A stretch of DNA of 61,300 nt. It comes from an uncultured Lachnospiraceae bacterium. GTDB taxonomy: Bacteria; Bacillota; Clostridia; Lachnospirales; Lachnospiraceae. Below are positions 34,672 through 43,158 of the stretch, one piece after another. A program made the translations under genes and the position numbers. Position 1 is the stretch's first letter. Each line of letters starts with the position of its first letter. The notes under the pieces were generated by a model, which was not told the origin of the DNA, searched no databases, and worked only from the letters and a program-made list of their open reading frames with translations. The stretch lies in NCBI GenBank assembly GCA_910585075.1, contig CAJUED010000021.1, forward strand, positions 1 through 61,300, in the 5' to 3' direction.

Positions 34672-35853
34672 TTACATTGCGCGGTTTGATTCAAACTGCT
34701 TAACAGCCTGTGTCAGCGAATCATCGGTAACATGCACATAGCGGTCCATGGTGGTCTTAATGCTTGCGTGTCCTAATAGTTTCTGAAGAACTTTCGGCGG
34801 CATCCCTGCTTCTATTGCGCGGGTAGCATAGGTATGCCGAAGGGCATGCATACAAAATCTCTCAATTTCCGCCTCATCACACAGCTTATACAGGTGCGTA
34901 TCATAGGAACTGTTTTTTGCAGGTTCTCCGGTACGGAAATTTATGAAAACCAAATCCCTCATGACAAGATGCTTTATCTCACCAGTCCGTCTGTCCATAT
35001 ATTCCAGAACATTCGATAACGTATCTGCTTCTTTTCTGGTGCTTCGTTCATCATAACATTCTTTCAGAATCTGATACGCCTTATCCGTCAATGGGATTGT
35101 ACGGTAACTATGGGTAGTTTTGGGCGGCCCTGCTCTCCATATGTGTGTCTGATGCCTATATTCCAATGTCTTACTGATAGTCAGGGTATGTTTCTTCCAA
35201 TTAACAGAATCCCATGTGAGCCCAATCATTTCTGATGTCCGGAGTCCCGTTTCCAGCAGTAACGCATACTGACGGTAATTATGTGAGCGTTTGGCCGCTT
35301 CGAGGAATTTCTCCTGTTCCTCCACCGTAAGAAAATGGATATCATTTACAGCACGTACCGGCTTCGTATACCGCACACCGTCCATTGGATGCTTCAGTAT
35401 GATGTCATTGTTTACCGCTGCCCGGAACATGGTTCCCATTGTAATATAAGTCTGTCTGATCGTAGAACCTGCATATCCTGCTTCCATGCGGTTTAACACT
35501 ACCTTACAGTGCATTGGTTTCACATCTGATAACAGCATCTTTCCGATAACAGGCTGAATATTATGGGTATACCGTTCTCTGTAGTTGCGCCTGGTATTGG
35601 GCGCCAGATCGCAGATAAGATTATCCATCCAATAATTATACCATGTATCCACTGTGACATCTTTTGTCACTACAACCAAATCATGCTTGTCTTCATACTG
35701 TGAATCGGCAAGCCAGTTTCTTGCTTCCGGCAATGTGTCAAAATGCTTTTCACGGCGGCTACCATCCTTTGTACGATAACGCGCCGAATATTTTCCATCT
35801 TTTCTCTGACAAATGCCCTTTCCGCATTCTTTGCCTTTTAAATTTTTCCCCAT
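34672..35853 (-). CDS. int: Tyrosine site-specific integrase
   Basis: A Tn916-like integrase, about 393 residues from the ATG at 35853 (MGKNLKGKECGKG), with AAAGGAG upstream; a start 7 codons earlier is less likely. It has an N-terminal arm-binding domain with KDGKYSARYRTKDG, a core-binding SAM-like domain, and a catalytic domain with Arg in ETGLRTSEMIGL, the HALRHTYATRA box, and LLGHASIKTTMDRYVHV holding the last His and the Tyr nucleophile. It has its excisionase partner upstream at 36032. Confidence 0.94.
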   Translation of the reverse strand: MGKNLKGKECGKGICQRKDGKYSARYRTKDGSRREKHFDTLPEARNWLADSQYEDKHDLVVVTKDVTVDTWYNYWMDNLICDLAPNTRRNYRERYTHNIQPVIGKMLLSDVKPMHCKVVLNRMEAGYAGSTIRQTYITMGTMFRAAVNNDIILKHPMDGVRYTKPVRAVNDIHFLTVEEQEKFLEAAKRSHNYRQYALLLETGLRTSEMIGLTWDSVNWKKHTLTISKTLEYRHQTHIWRAGPPKTTHSYRTIPLTDKAYQILKECYDERSTRKEADTLSNVLEYMDRRTGEIKHLVMRDLVFINFRTGEPAKNSSYDTHLYKLCDEAEIERFCMHALRHTYATRAIEAGMPPKVLQKLLGHASIKTTMDRYVHVTDDSLTQAVKQFESNRAM

Positions 35854-35869
35854 ATATGAACTCCTTTCC

Positions 35870-35907
35870 TTCAAACGCTGTTACGCTTTGCGAATCAGCT
35901 TGTTGAA
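35870..35907 (+). repeat. 37-bp hairpin repeat, single copy upstream of int
   Basis: TCAAACGCTGTTACGC, loop TTT, GCGAATCAGC, then TTGTTGAA. The T-A pair replaces the C-G pair of the 4756 copy, which preserves the stem. It is in the same orientation as the core copies. Confidence 0.75.
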
Positions 35908-36031
35908 TAAACAACGGATGTCACACTTCATGAAACATCCTTGTTAAGAGAAAGAGTCCAACACGATTTTATATTATATCATGCCGGACTCTTTTTCATC
36001 AACAATATTTTGAAAACTATTCGGCTAAAGG

Positions 36032-36283
36032 CTATATCACAACTTTTCCGCTGATATAGTTCTCAAATTCTTTCCGTTTGACCAATTTTCGCGTTCCTAT
36101 GTAGAGTACAAAAGGGCATCCGGGCTGTTTGAGCATTGTGTCAATCTTATTGATACCAATGTTGCTGTACTCTGCAGCCTCACGTATTGTCAGAGCCATT
36201 TTCTGGTAGATTGGAACTCGTTCAAACTTTGGATTTTCCATATCTTCATTTTGCATGGTGATTTTGTTTTCCTTTGTTGTCAT
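36032..36283 (-). CDS. xis: Excisionase (Xis-like)
   Basis: An 83-residue winged-helix protein. The C-terminal two thirds (MALTIREAAEYSNIGINKIDTML to RKLVKRKEFENYI) match the Tn916 Xis pattern, in which a basic wing follows the recognition helix. The N-terminal 25 residues are a flexible charged extension. Its place directly upstream of int fits control of excision. Confidence 0.85.
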   Translation of the reverse strand: MTTKENKITMQNEDMENPKFERVPIYQKMALTIREAAEYSNIGINKIDTMLKQPGCPFVLYIGTRKLVKRKEFENYISGKVVI

Positions 36284-36410
36284 TATAATTGCTCCTTTCT
36301 TACGTTTTATAACGCATGTAATTTATCCATTTATAGCTAATTTTGAATGAAACCAATGTCAAACGATTGGTGTCTCATATTCAGATAAAGAATATATAGC
36401 CGATAGGGAA

Positions 36411-36449
36411 GAATATATGCAAAATCACAATTGTGATCCGCATATATTC
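36411..36449. promoter_or_regulatory. Nested palindrome upstream of xis
   Basis: Outer arms GAATATATGC (36411-36420) and GCATATATTC (36440-36449) enclose the perfect palindrome ATCACAATTGTGAT (36424-36437). A direct copy AAGAATATAT lies 20 bp to the left. It is in a 286-bp gap between xis and the next gene; probably a protein-binding site. Confidence 0.5.
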
Positions 36450-36569
36450 CTCATCCTAATAGCCTGTCCTCAAAATAGGTGTATATAAATCTTGTCTCAC
36501 TTAACGTCAGCGAATACCTTTCTGTTTAGATTTACACGCCACACCTATGCAATTTACACATCCAATGTG

Positions 36570-37352
36570 CTAATATAAGTCCTGATTTTCTGCGGATTCA
36601 GCCGCTATTTGCATAATTTGCATAGGTTTATAATCATATAAAATGTCGGTACGCATACGTGCCGTGTCCAGCTTCCATCCCGAATCTTCGTCCGAACCTA
36701 TATATGCCACCGCTTCATTCCAGAATTTCACTGCAACAGGATGCCCCAGGCTACAAGGCAATTGCAGAAGCCGTATTACTTTGAGTGGCAGACATAGCCC
36801 TTTCATTTCATCTATACATAAATTAGTAGATGCTCCATTTATATCCTTATCTTCCCATTCATCCAAAAACCTATCAAAAACTATCCTTGCTAAAACTATC
36901 CGCGAAAAGAGATCCTGTTTTCCAGCCCATTTTCGCAATGTGTCAATACTCTTTACATTAAAATCACTTTTTGCCGGCTCACTGCTGTCCAAAAGCCTTA
37001 TATACGCTAATCTTGCTTCTGCACAAGGGACGATATCTATAATTTTTTCAAAGCAGCACCTTGCTATCTCTATATTTTTTAAAACGAGATTGGATTGTTC
37101 TGCAAGACAAATCATTCCCCAATAGTATAAAAACTCAGAATCGTAAACTCCACTATGGTCATTTTCAATCTCTACAGATGTAATATTATCCTGCAATAGA
37201 CTGACCATTTCTATAATCGCAGGATTTTCCTGCCAAAGAGTTCCATAAATCATCTTTAAAATTTCAACGTTTCCCTGTATTATTCCATATCCCAGCCAAC
37301 TACACATTTTGCTGATTTTAAAATTTGTTTGTATATCAATTATTCCCTTCAT
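36570..37352 (-). CDS. Unknown protein with TPR/Sel1-like helices
   Basis: 260 residues, mostly alpha-helical with repeating Trp/Tyr and Ala positions that look like TPR or Sel1 repeats (CCFEKIIDIVPCAEARLAYIRLLD, and SLGHPVAVKFWNEAVAYIG). It starts 4 bp after the preceding ORF with a GAGAGG site, so the two are translated together. No catalytic motif is seen. Confidence 0.55.
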   Translation of the reverse strand: MKGIIDIQTNFKISKMCSWLGYGIIQGNVEILKMIYGTLWQENPAIIEMVSLLQDNITSVEIENDHSGVYDSEFLYYWGMICLAEQSNLVLKNIEIARCCFEKIIDIVPCAEARLAYIRLLDSSEPAKSDFNVKSIDTLRKWAGKQDLFSRIVLARIVFDRFLDEWEDKDINGASTNLCIDEMKGLCLPLKVIRLLQLPCSLGHPVAVKFWNEAVAYIGSDEDSGWKLDTARMRTDILYDYKPMQIMQIAAESAENQDLY

Positions 37353-37356
37353 TTTA

Positions 37357-37758
37357 TTAACCTCTCATAATTTCTTTTCGAACACGTTTCAAATTTTTAT
37401 ATGCCTGTTTACCTGATATTTTTTTATGCTTTTTACGCCATTTTTCTTCCGCTTTTCTTTCTTTTTTCATCATTTTTTCATGCTCCTCCCAAAATTCAAT
37501 ACTTCGCTTGCGTTCTTCCAAAGAACCGTGATAGGATTGTACCGGTGTCACTACTGGAGGATTCATTATATATTCAACTATTTCTGAAATACACATCTTT
37601 TCATTGGGATTCTCTGTAAAAATGCTTGAAAAATCCTGATAAAAGTCAATACAAAACGGTATTCCATCCATTTTTTCAATTACCTCTTCCAAGGATAATG
37701 TTTGCATTGTCCTGCTCGCACCGATTACTCGGAACTTCTCTCTCTGTTGCTTCATCAT
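37357..37758 (-). CDS. Unknown basic protein, overlaps the DUF927 gene
   Basis: 133 residues; the C-terminal third is strongly basic (KKERKAEEKWRKKHKK). It overlaps the upstream DUF927-like gene by 83 bp in another frame. The start is supported by GAGGAGG 6 bp before the ATG pair, so this long overlap appears real. No family is recognised. Confidence 0.6.
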   Translation of the reverse strand: MMKQQREKFRVIGASRTMQTLSLEEVIEKMDGIPFCIDFYQDFSSIFTENPNEKMCISEIVEYIMNPPVVTPVQSYHGSLEERKRSIEFWEEHEKMMKKERKAEEKWRKKHKKISGKQAYKNLKRVRKEIMRG

Positions 37759-39589
37759 ATTTTCCTCCTCGTACTAATTCTTCAAACTTTGATTTATCAA
37801 ACTGGATGCACTGGTAGCTTTCATGATTGACAAACAACCTGTGGATATACCCTTTCCCAGCTTTACGGTTGATGTAGTCACGATCCGCCAATTTTTTTCT
37901 TAAATCACTCTCACTAAAAGCAAATTCTCTCCCATATCTCTGAAAATAGGAAGTTACCTTCCGAAAGGCAACATCATTCTTAAGGTAAACAAATCCTTGT
38001 TTTCTGAATCCTATGGCTGATCTGCTGTCCTTTGTGGCATAATTCGTGTTACGGCTCTGCAATACTCCAATATGCGCTTCCTTGGTTTCTAAAATAATCT
38101 GCAATCCCTTAAAGAATTGCCGGACTCCATCTAACTCAGCAACCCGTTCAGCCTGCCGCTCCATGAGAGATAAAAAAATCTTTTTGGTCTCAGCCATATA
38201 ATTCTCGAACTCTTCTTGCTTAATAGCTTTCACAGAAAGCGCAAAACGTAAGAACTCAGAAAAGGCAATATACAGCCATGTACACATATCACTGGTTCGG
38301 TTATCTACCAACAGGTTCTGATCAGACAATTCCTCCCGCAGCATATTTCTCTTCCGTAAAAACTGATGTTCAAGTTTCTCACAGAATATATCTACATCTT
38401 GTTTAATGATATAATTTATAAAATCCATTATGCATTCACGATATAGAGCATGGTTTTCTTGGAAAAACGTCAATTTATCCCAGTCCACATCTTTACCATT
38501 CATCTCTAAGATCAATAATCTAGCCAACGTTGACTGAACCTCAAAATGCATATGCTCCGCTGTTACAACCACCAGACACCGCGCAATATTGGTAATCGTC
38601 TCATTTTGTGAACCAGCTCTTTTGATTCCACCTGAATTGTCACTGCACAATCGGATAACCCTACTGATTTTCTGCAGCATGTCCCGGCTTTCTACTTTGG
38701 TAGCTCCCGGCTTATAGTCATCCAGAACAACCGTTTTGTCACGACTGTTTCCGATAGTACGAATAATCGCTGCTGTCGATGCCTCAAAATTAATATCTGC
38801 AGCTCTACCATCCGACCAGTCAAAAAAGAGCGCTGCAATCGTTGTCTTGAATGACTGTGTTTGGGCGACTACACTGCAAACTCCCTTAAAATAAGCTCCC
38901 CGGCTTATCATCCTGCTCTGAACCAGAGAAAGAATAGCAACTGCCAGCAGAACAAAGGTTATCGAATGTGGTGCTACACTCAACATCTGCAAAGTATGTT
39001 CACAAACTGTCTTAGTATGCTCCGCATACCAATCGTTGTCGCATAACTTATGCCCATTCATAACATAAAAATTATCACCATCCGGTGCCCAACCAGAATA
39101 GCAGAATTCTTCCCTGACTGGTGCGTATTTAGCCATCTCCTGAATAATCACCCTGATGTTCCAAACTTCTTGCTTTGAATAAATATAGCTGATTCCCAAA
39201 TTATCCAACCATTGAGCAGAACCCAGTTCTTTAGCGCATAGGGTGATGATTTTTGATGGAATATCTTTTCCCAAAATCATCAGCTCTACATCATCTTCAA
39301 CACCATCTTCTGTAAACTTTTTTATCACACTCAATGGGATTGCACCAAAATCAGTAAGCGGCGTCCCATCTCGCGCAAAATATATATCTTTTCCACCATT
39401 TGCAATATTCAGTTCACCATGTATTTCTGCACGACTGCTCAAAATCTCACATAACACTTCCTGATGACTTCCTAAGCTTTGGGGATTCCTGCGTAGCTGT
39501 TCAGTCATCTTTCTATACTCTGAATGCAAATCTGATTGAACCGCTTTTTTTCTACAAACTGTTATATAGTCATCTTCACGTTTGTTCAT
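37676..39589 (-). CDS. DUF927-like helicase/primase-associated protein
   Basis: About 637 residues from MNKREDDYITV, with AAGGAGG upstream. The frame runs back to 39706 but would overlap the preceding gene. The middle carries a DUF927-type ATPase segment: GAYFKGVCSVVAQTQSFKTT (degenerate Walker A with Ser-Phe-Lys-Thr-Thr), a Walker-B-like VVLDDYKP, and a sensor region. Such proteins are replication helicases of plasmids and islands. The canonical Gly before Lys is replaced, so ATPase activity is uncertain. Confidence 0.65.
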   Translation of the reverse strand: MNKREDDYITVCRKKAVQSDLHSEYRKMTEQLRRNPQSLGSHQEVLCEILSSRAEIHGELNIANGGKDIYFARDGTPLTDFGAIPLSVIKKFTEDGVEDDVELMILGKDIPSKIITLCAKELGSAQWLDNLGISYIYSKQEVWNIRVIIQEMAKYAPVREEFCYSGWAPDGDNFYVMNGHKLCDNDWYAEHTKTVCEHTLQMLSVAPHSITFVLLAVAILSLVQSRMISRGAYFKGVCSVVAQTQSFKTTIAALFFDWSDGRAADINFEASTAAIIRTIGNSRDKTVVLDDYKPGATKVESRDMLQKISRVIRLCSDNSGGIKRAGSQNETITNIARCLVVVTAEHMHFEVQSTLARLLILEMNGKDVDWDKLTFFQENHALYRECIMDFINYIIKQDVDIFCEKLEHQFLRKRNMLREELSDQNLLVDNRTSDMCTWLYIAFSEFLRFALSVKAIKQEEFENYMAETKKIFLSLMERQAERVAELDGVRQFFKGLQIILETKEAHIGVLQSRNTNYATKDSRSAIGFRKQGFVYLKNDVAFRKVTSYFQRYGREFAFSESDLRKKLADRDYINRKAGKGYIHRLFVNHESYQCIQFDKSKFEELVRGGKYDEATEREVPSNRCEQDNANIILGRGN

Positions 39590-40355
39590 CACCGCATTCC
39601 TCCTTGCCATCATTTTTTTGTATATATATTTTCTCTTGCTGGAATATGCTTTTTTTATTTTTCTCTTTGGCTTCCTGCCATTTTTCCTGAAGCCAATCTG
39701 CCACAAGCAGCTCCCTGATTGGGCTAAAGAGACTCTTTTCTACAAGTTCACAGTAAATATCATTATCACCCCAATCATACCCTACCATAATCCCTGATTT
39801 CTTGTTACAACGTTTTCCAAGCAGATAAAATTCATCCAGCGATATGATTGCAACGCCTTTATTACTGTCTTTCTCTTTTTCCCTGTCTTGGAAGACAAGA
39901 AAAGCATCTCTGGAAACGGTTTCGATAAATATCCGTGCATCATACCTGTCCCCTTCTTTGAAAAAGGCATATTCAAAGTCAGTTGCAAGATGCATCATAA
40001 CAATCGTATTAGACAATTCATATTCGTTGTTTCCAAATCGTATCGTCCCTTTATCAAAGCACACTTCGATACTTCCAACCTTACCCGCCAGAACCTTTTG
40101 ATGGATCTGTAAAATACTTTCTTTATCTGTTTCATACTGTTCTTCTCTGTTATTATCATTACGTGAAAGCCATTCTTTAGTCCAATACAGACTTTCAAAT
40201 ACCTCATCATCACCCACCGCTGGATTTTTTAAATCTACAACTTCTCCTTCTGGGTAAAACTGTTCGCATGTCTTTTTAAACCTTCTTTCTTGTTCCAGTG
40301 TCAGATTCTTTAGTAAGCGTTCTTCTCGCTTAGTCATAATAAATTTCTTTTTCAT
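39576..40355 (-). CDS. Unknown protein upstream of DUF927 gene
   Basis: About 259 residues from MKKKFIMTKREERLLKN. The first part is a charged helix; the centre (GSIEVCFDKGTIRFGNNEYEL, then FVFQDRE-like strands) looks like a beta-rich domain. The end is lysine-rich. It overlaps the DUF927 gene start by 14 bp, so it is probably its functional partner. No family is recognised. Confidence 0.55.
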   Translation of the reverse strand: MKKKFIMTKREERLLKNLTLEQERRFKKTCEQFYPEGEVVDLKNPAVGDDEVFESLYWTKEWLSRNDNNREEQYETDKESILQIHQKVLAGKVGSIEVCFDKGTIRFGNNEYELSNTIVMMHLATDFEYAFFKEGDRYDARIFIETVSRDAFLVFQDREKEKDSNKGVAIISLDEFYLLGKRCNKKSGIMVGYDWGDNDIYCELVEKSLFSPIRELLVADWLQEKWQEAKEKNKKSIFQQEKIYIQKNDGKEECGDEQT

Positions 40356-40594
40356 TGCATATTCATCCTTTCTTAATTTAATAAGCGTAATAGCCAAATT
40401 CTGCTTCTCGCCCAATGGTTAATAAGGTTACAGTAACCCGTCATATATCAGAACCAAAATCCGTAACATCTAATTCCATGTTCTCGCTACTATTGCTATT
40501 AAAACGCAAAAATGATACACTGATTTTGCTATGATATATACATCTCAGGTTTAGCATATGATATCGCGCCAGAATTTATTTGGCTACCGATTCG

Positions 40595-40654
40595 TTGCAT
40601 ATGCAACCCATTACAACCCATTGCAACTTATGCAGTAGAAAGGAGAAAAATATT
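40595..40654. promoter_or_regulatory. Palindrome and direct repeats in a divergent promoter region
   Basis: Perfect 12-bp palindrome TTGCATATGCAA (40595-40606), then CAACCCATT twice (40604 and 40614) and TTGCAACTTATGCAG. It lies between two divergent genes and just before the TTG start at 40655. It may be an operator. Confidence 0.5.
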
Positions 40655-41329
40655 TTGGAATTTACATGGAAAGAATTGATAGATTTGATAACCGAAACTT
40701 TTGAAACTAAACGAACGCCTCTCGCCAAGTATTATTTAAAAATTGATAAATCTACTATGTCAAGGAATTACTCCTCTCATACGTTTCCACAACATCTGTC
40801 TGATAATGACATATGGAATTGTATATTTAATTTAAGTACCCCCAAAAGTCTTGCCTCTGAAAAAGTTGTTGGTACAGTTCCAAAAAATACAGAAAAATCT
40901 CTTTTGTTTGAGTTGAAAGATAAAATTAAGCATACTCAATGGATAAATTCATCTAAGGAAATGGAGAGCGACAACTATAAAAAATATGTAATGGGATTGA
41001 TAAAATTAGCCAGGGATAATTCAACTAAAGCTCCAGCAAAAAAAGTGACAACCAAAGAACCACTTTCAAAAAATCTGCCAAGCTCAACAAATAACGGTAC
41101 TGGCATTTCCATTCCTATGCAATATAAAAAATGCCTTTTCTGCGAATATTTCGAACTTGCGAAAACTACGCACAAACACATTGCCAACGCATCTGGGAAT
41201 TGTACATTGCATAAACAAATTACGAATTCTACAGAATCTGCTTGCGACAACTTTCTAGCTAATGAAGGTGAAATCACAAAAGAAATGTTACTCACTAATC
41301 CTGCGATTCGCAAACGGTTTAATTTATAG
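40655..41329 (+). CDS. Unknown protein with C-terminal Cys cluster
   Basis: About 224 residues from TTG 40655 (LEFTWKELIDLITETF), with AGGAG 9 bp upstream. A start at 40580 would run through the palindromic region. The C-terminal part has CLFCEYFELAKTT, then GNCTLHKQ, then ACDNF, a Cys/His pattern that could bind zinc. It is the only plus-strand gene of this module and may be a regulator. No family is recognised. Confidence 0.55.
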   Translation: MEFTWKELIDLITETFETKRTPLAKYYLKIDKSTMSRNYSSHTFPQHLSDNDIWNCIFNLSTPKSLASEKVVGTVPKNTEKSLLFELKDKIKHTQWINSSKEMESDNYKKYVMGLIKLARDNSTKAPAKKVTTKEPLSKNLPSSTNNGTGISIPMQYKKCLFCEYFELAKTTHKHIANASGNCTLHKQITNSTESACDNFLANEGEITKEMLLTNPAIRKRFNL

Positions 41330-41333
41330 AGAG

Positions 41334-41380
41334 GAAAAAGATTCCTGCTCTCTGGCAGAGCAGGAATCAGGCAGGTTTTG
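41334..41380. terminator. Bidirectional terminator between convergent genes
   Basis: Stem GATTCCTGCTCT (41340-41351) and AGAGCAGGAATC (41357-41368), 12 bp. An A run lies on the left and GTTTTGTTTT on the right. It separates the genes at 40655 (plus) and 41383 (minus). Confidence 0.9.
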
Positions 41381-41382
41381 TT

Positions 41383-42369
41383 TTAAATGAAATACTCATA
41401 AATATTTTCCAGTTGTTTCACATCCTGCCGCTTACCGATTGTAACAGGTGAGACATTTATCTTCTTAAACGCTTTCATGAGCTTTTCAGTATTTCTATAA
41501 TTCATTGCTTTCTGAGCAAGGTACAATGACCTCTTTTCCGGAATGAGTTCCAATAACCGCAGCATCTTCCTTCTCATCCTGATATCTTCAACTTCATTCC
41601 GAATAATCTCTACCGCCTTACCCTTTTTATAGAAGCCTCCAAAAGGAACTACTCTTGCAAATATCTCTAAAAAAATATTCTGGCGTTCTTCCAAGAATTT
41701 CACAGTCTGATACGATACATTGCTTGTCCCTATATAGTCCCGGATCACTTTCGGCTTAGCCAGGTGTATCTCAGTCCGAAGAATACCCTCTGAGGTTTTA
41801 ATGGCTGTCTTCAATCTCTTTTTCCCCACACCATTATTCTGAGCATGTTTCCTGCACATCCCCTGTAGATCATAAAGCAGAAATGAAATACCATTGCTGT
41901 TTCCCTCTAAGCAAAAACTGGCAGTATCTTCAAAGTTCTCATATGCTGCTGGCGAAAACCCCTTTACTTTACCGATCCTTTGCAGGACTGTCAGATATGC
42001 AGACACATTTTCCTGGCTATGTACATCCACATCTGCAGCAAGTATTACTTTGGACAGAGTAAAATCTTCCATTTGATATTTATATGCAAAATACTCTCTA
42101 ATCCGCTTATCAATCTTTTTGACCAGCTTATCCGAATTAATTTTATCGCTATCTGCTGCTAATCCTGTGTTTATGGTTAACTTCACTTTCTTTTTATATT
42201 GGCTATCCCGATAGGTAATAATCAATCCTTTTTCATCCATCGAATGGTCGATATATTCCCCTTCGTATTTTTCTAAATAGCTGTTTTCTTTGTACACCTG
42301 ACTTAAGAGCCTATGAAATCTTTCATGCTCTAAAACCATAGATAGTTCAAAAATTGTATTTATGTACAT
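41383..42369 (-). CDS. Rep-like protein, probable replication initiator
   Basis: About 328 residues from MYINTIFELSMVLEHERF, with GGGAGG upstream. The middle contains alternating beta strands (KVILAADVDVHSQENV, NSNGISFLLYD, ILRTEIHLAKPKVI) that fit a rolling-circle-type initiator fold. The final segment INVSPVTIGKRQDVKQL resembles the end of the protein at 43159-44421 (LNINPVAIPREWNIKHI), so the two are likely distant relatives. No HUH motif is obvious. Confidence 0.45.
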   Translation of the reverse strand: MYINTIFELSMVLEHERFHRLLSQVYKENSYLEKYEGEYIDHSMDEKGLIITYRDSQYKKKVKLTINTGLAADSDKINSDKLVKKIDKRIREYFAYKYQMEDFTLSKVILAADVDVHSQENVSAYLTVLQRIGKVKGFSPAAYENFEDTASFCLEGNSNGISFLLYDLQGMCRKHAQNNGVGKKRLKTAIKTSEGILRTEIHLAKPKVIRDYIGTSNVSYQTVKFLEERQNIFLEIFARVVPFGGFYKKGKAVEIIRNEVEDIRMRRKMLRLLELIPEKRSLYLAQKAMNYRNTEKLMKAFKKINVSPVTIGKRQDVKQLENIYEYFI

Positions 42370-43158
42370 ATTCTTTCCTCCCAAAATGCAAATATTTTTT
42401 ACATATTGGTTATATGGTTGTCACTTTTTATACCCAATCTGCTGGTCTATTCGATTTATTACACTGCTCCAACGATTTTTAAGTGGTATTCTTTTCTATA
42501 CAACAAATTTTATACTATAAAATTGCATCAACACCATTTATCACAGAATAGTAAGTTGTTTAAATACTGTATGATTGTCTGAATACTGATTTTTTTCTGC
42601 TATCTTATCAAAAAAATTTGACGCAGGGAAAATCCCTACGCCACCAATTCTTCTATCGCTCCTTTTGGACATAATATATATTTATAATATACATAACTTT
42701 TATTTAAATACATTTATTTCAAAATAATATATCTATGCTATTTTATACGTACTATAGATTAAATATTGATTAATAATTATATCATTTTATTTATACAATA
42801 CTTGCGTATAAGATACTACTAATATTCAATTATTTGTTATATATCTATATACAAGATGTATTAATTGATATGATTATCCAATATTCCTTCAATATTATTT
42901 ATATACCACAATAATGTACATAAGCAATGTTATGATAGTACCTATATAAAGAGAGTAATATGTTTTCCTATGCTTTATCTATTTATCTTAATAATGAGCT
43001 ATAGAAATTATTCATTATATCTCTTTATTAATTCTTCTTTGATAATAAACATTTCAAGAAGATATATTTCCTCTGCTATTACTATTACAACCTATCAGTA
43101 TTAATAGGACATTATAGAATCTCTCTAAAACTAATAAACAAGAAAGGATTTTTATATT
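42370..43158. other. AT-rich non-coding gap, candidate replication origin
   Basis: About 790 bp without a credible gene, between two divergent Rep-like genes. It is very AT-rich with repeated ATAATAT and TATATCTAT patches. The only GC-rich spot is a hairpin at 42620-42642 (ACGCAGGGA, loop, TCCCTACGC), followed on the minus strand by a T7 tract. It may hold an origin and divergent promoters. Confidence 0.45.
42620..42642 (-). terminator. GC-rich hairpin in the AT-rich gap
   Basis: GACGCAGGGA and TCCCTACGCC pair with two mismatches around an AAA loop. Leftward it is followed by AAATTTTTTT. It could be an intrinsic terminator of a leftward leader or antisense RNA, or a structured origin element. 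Confidence 0.5.
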
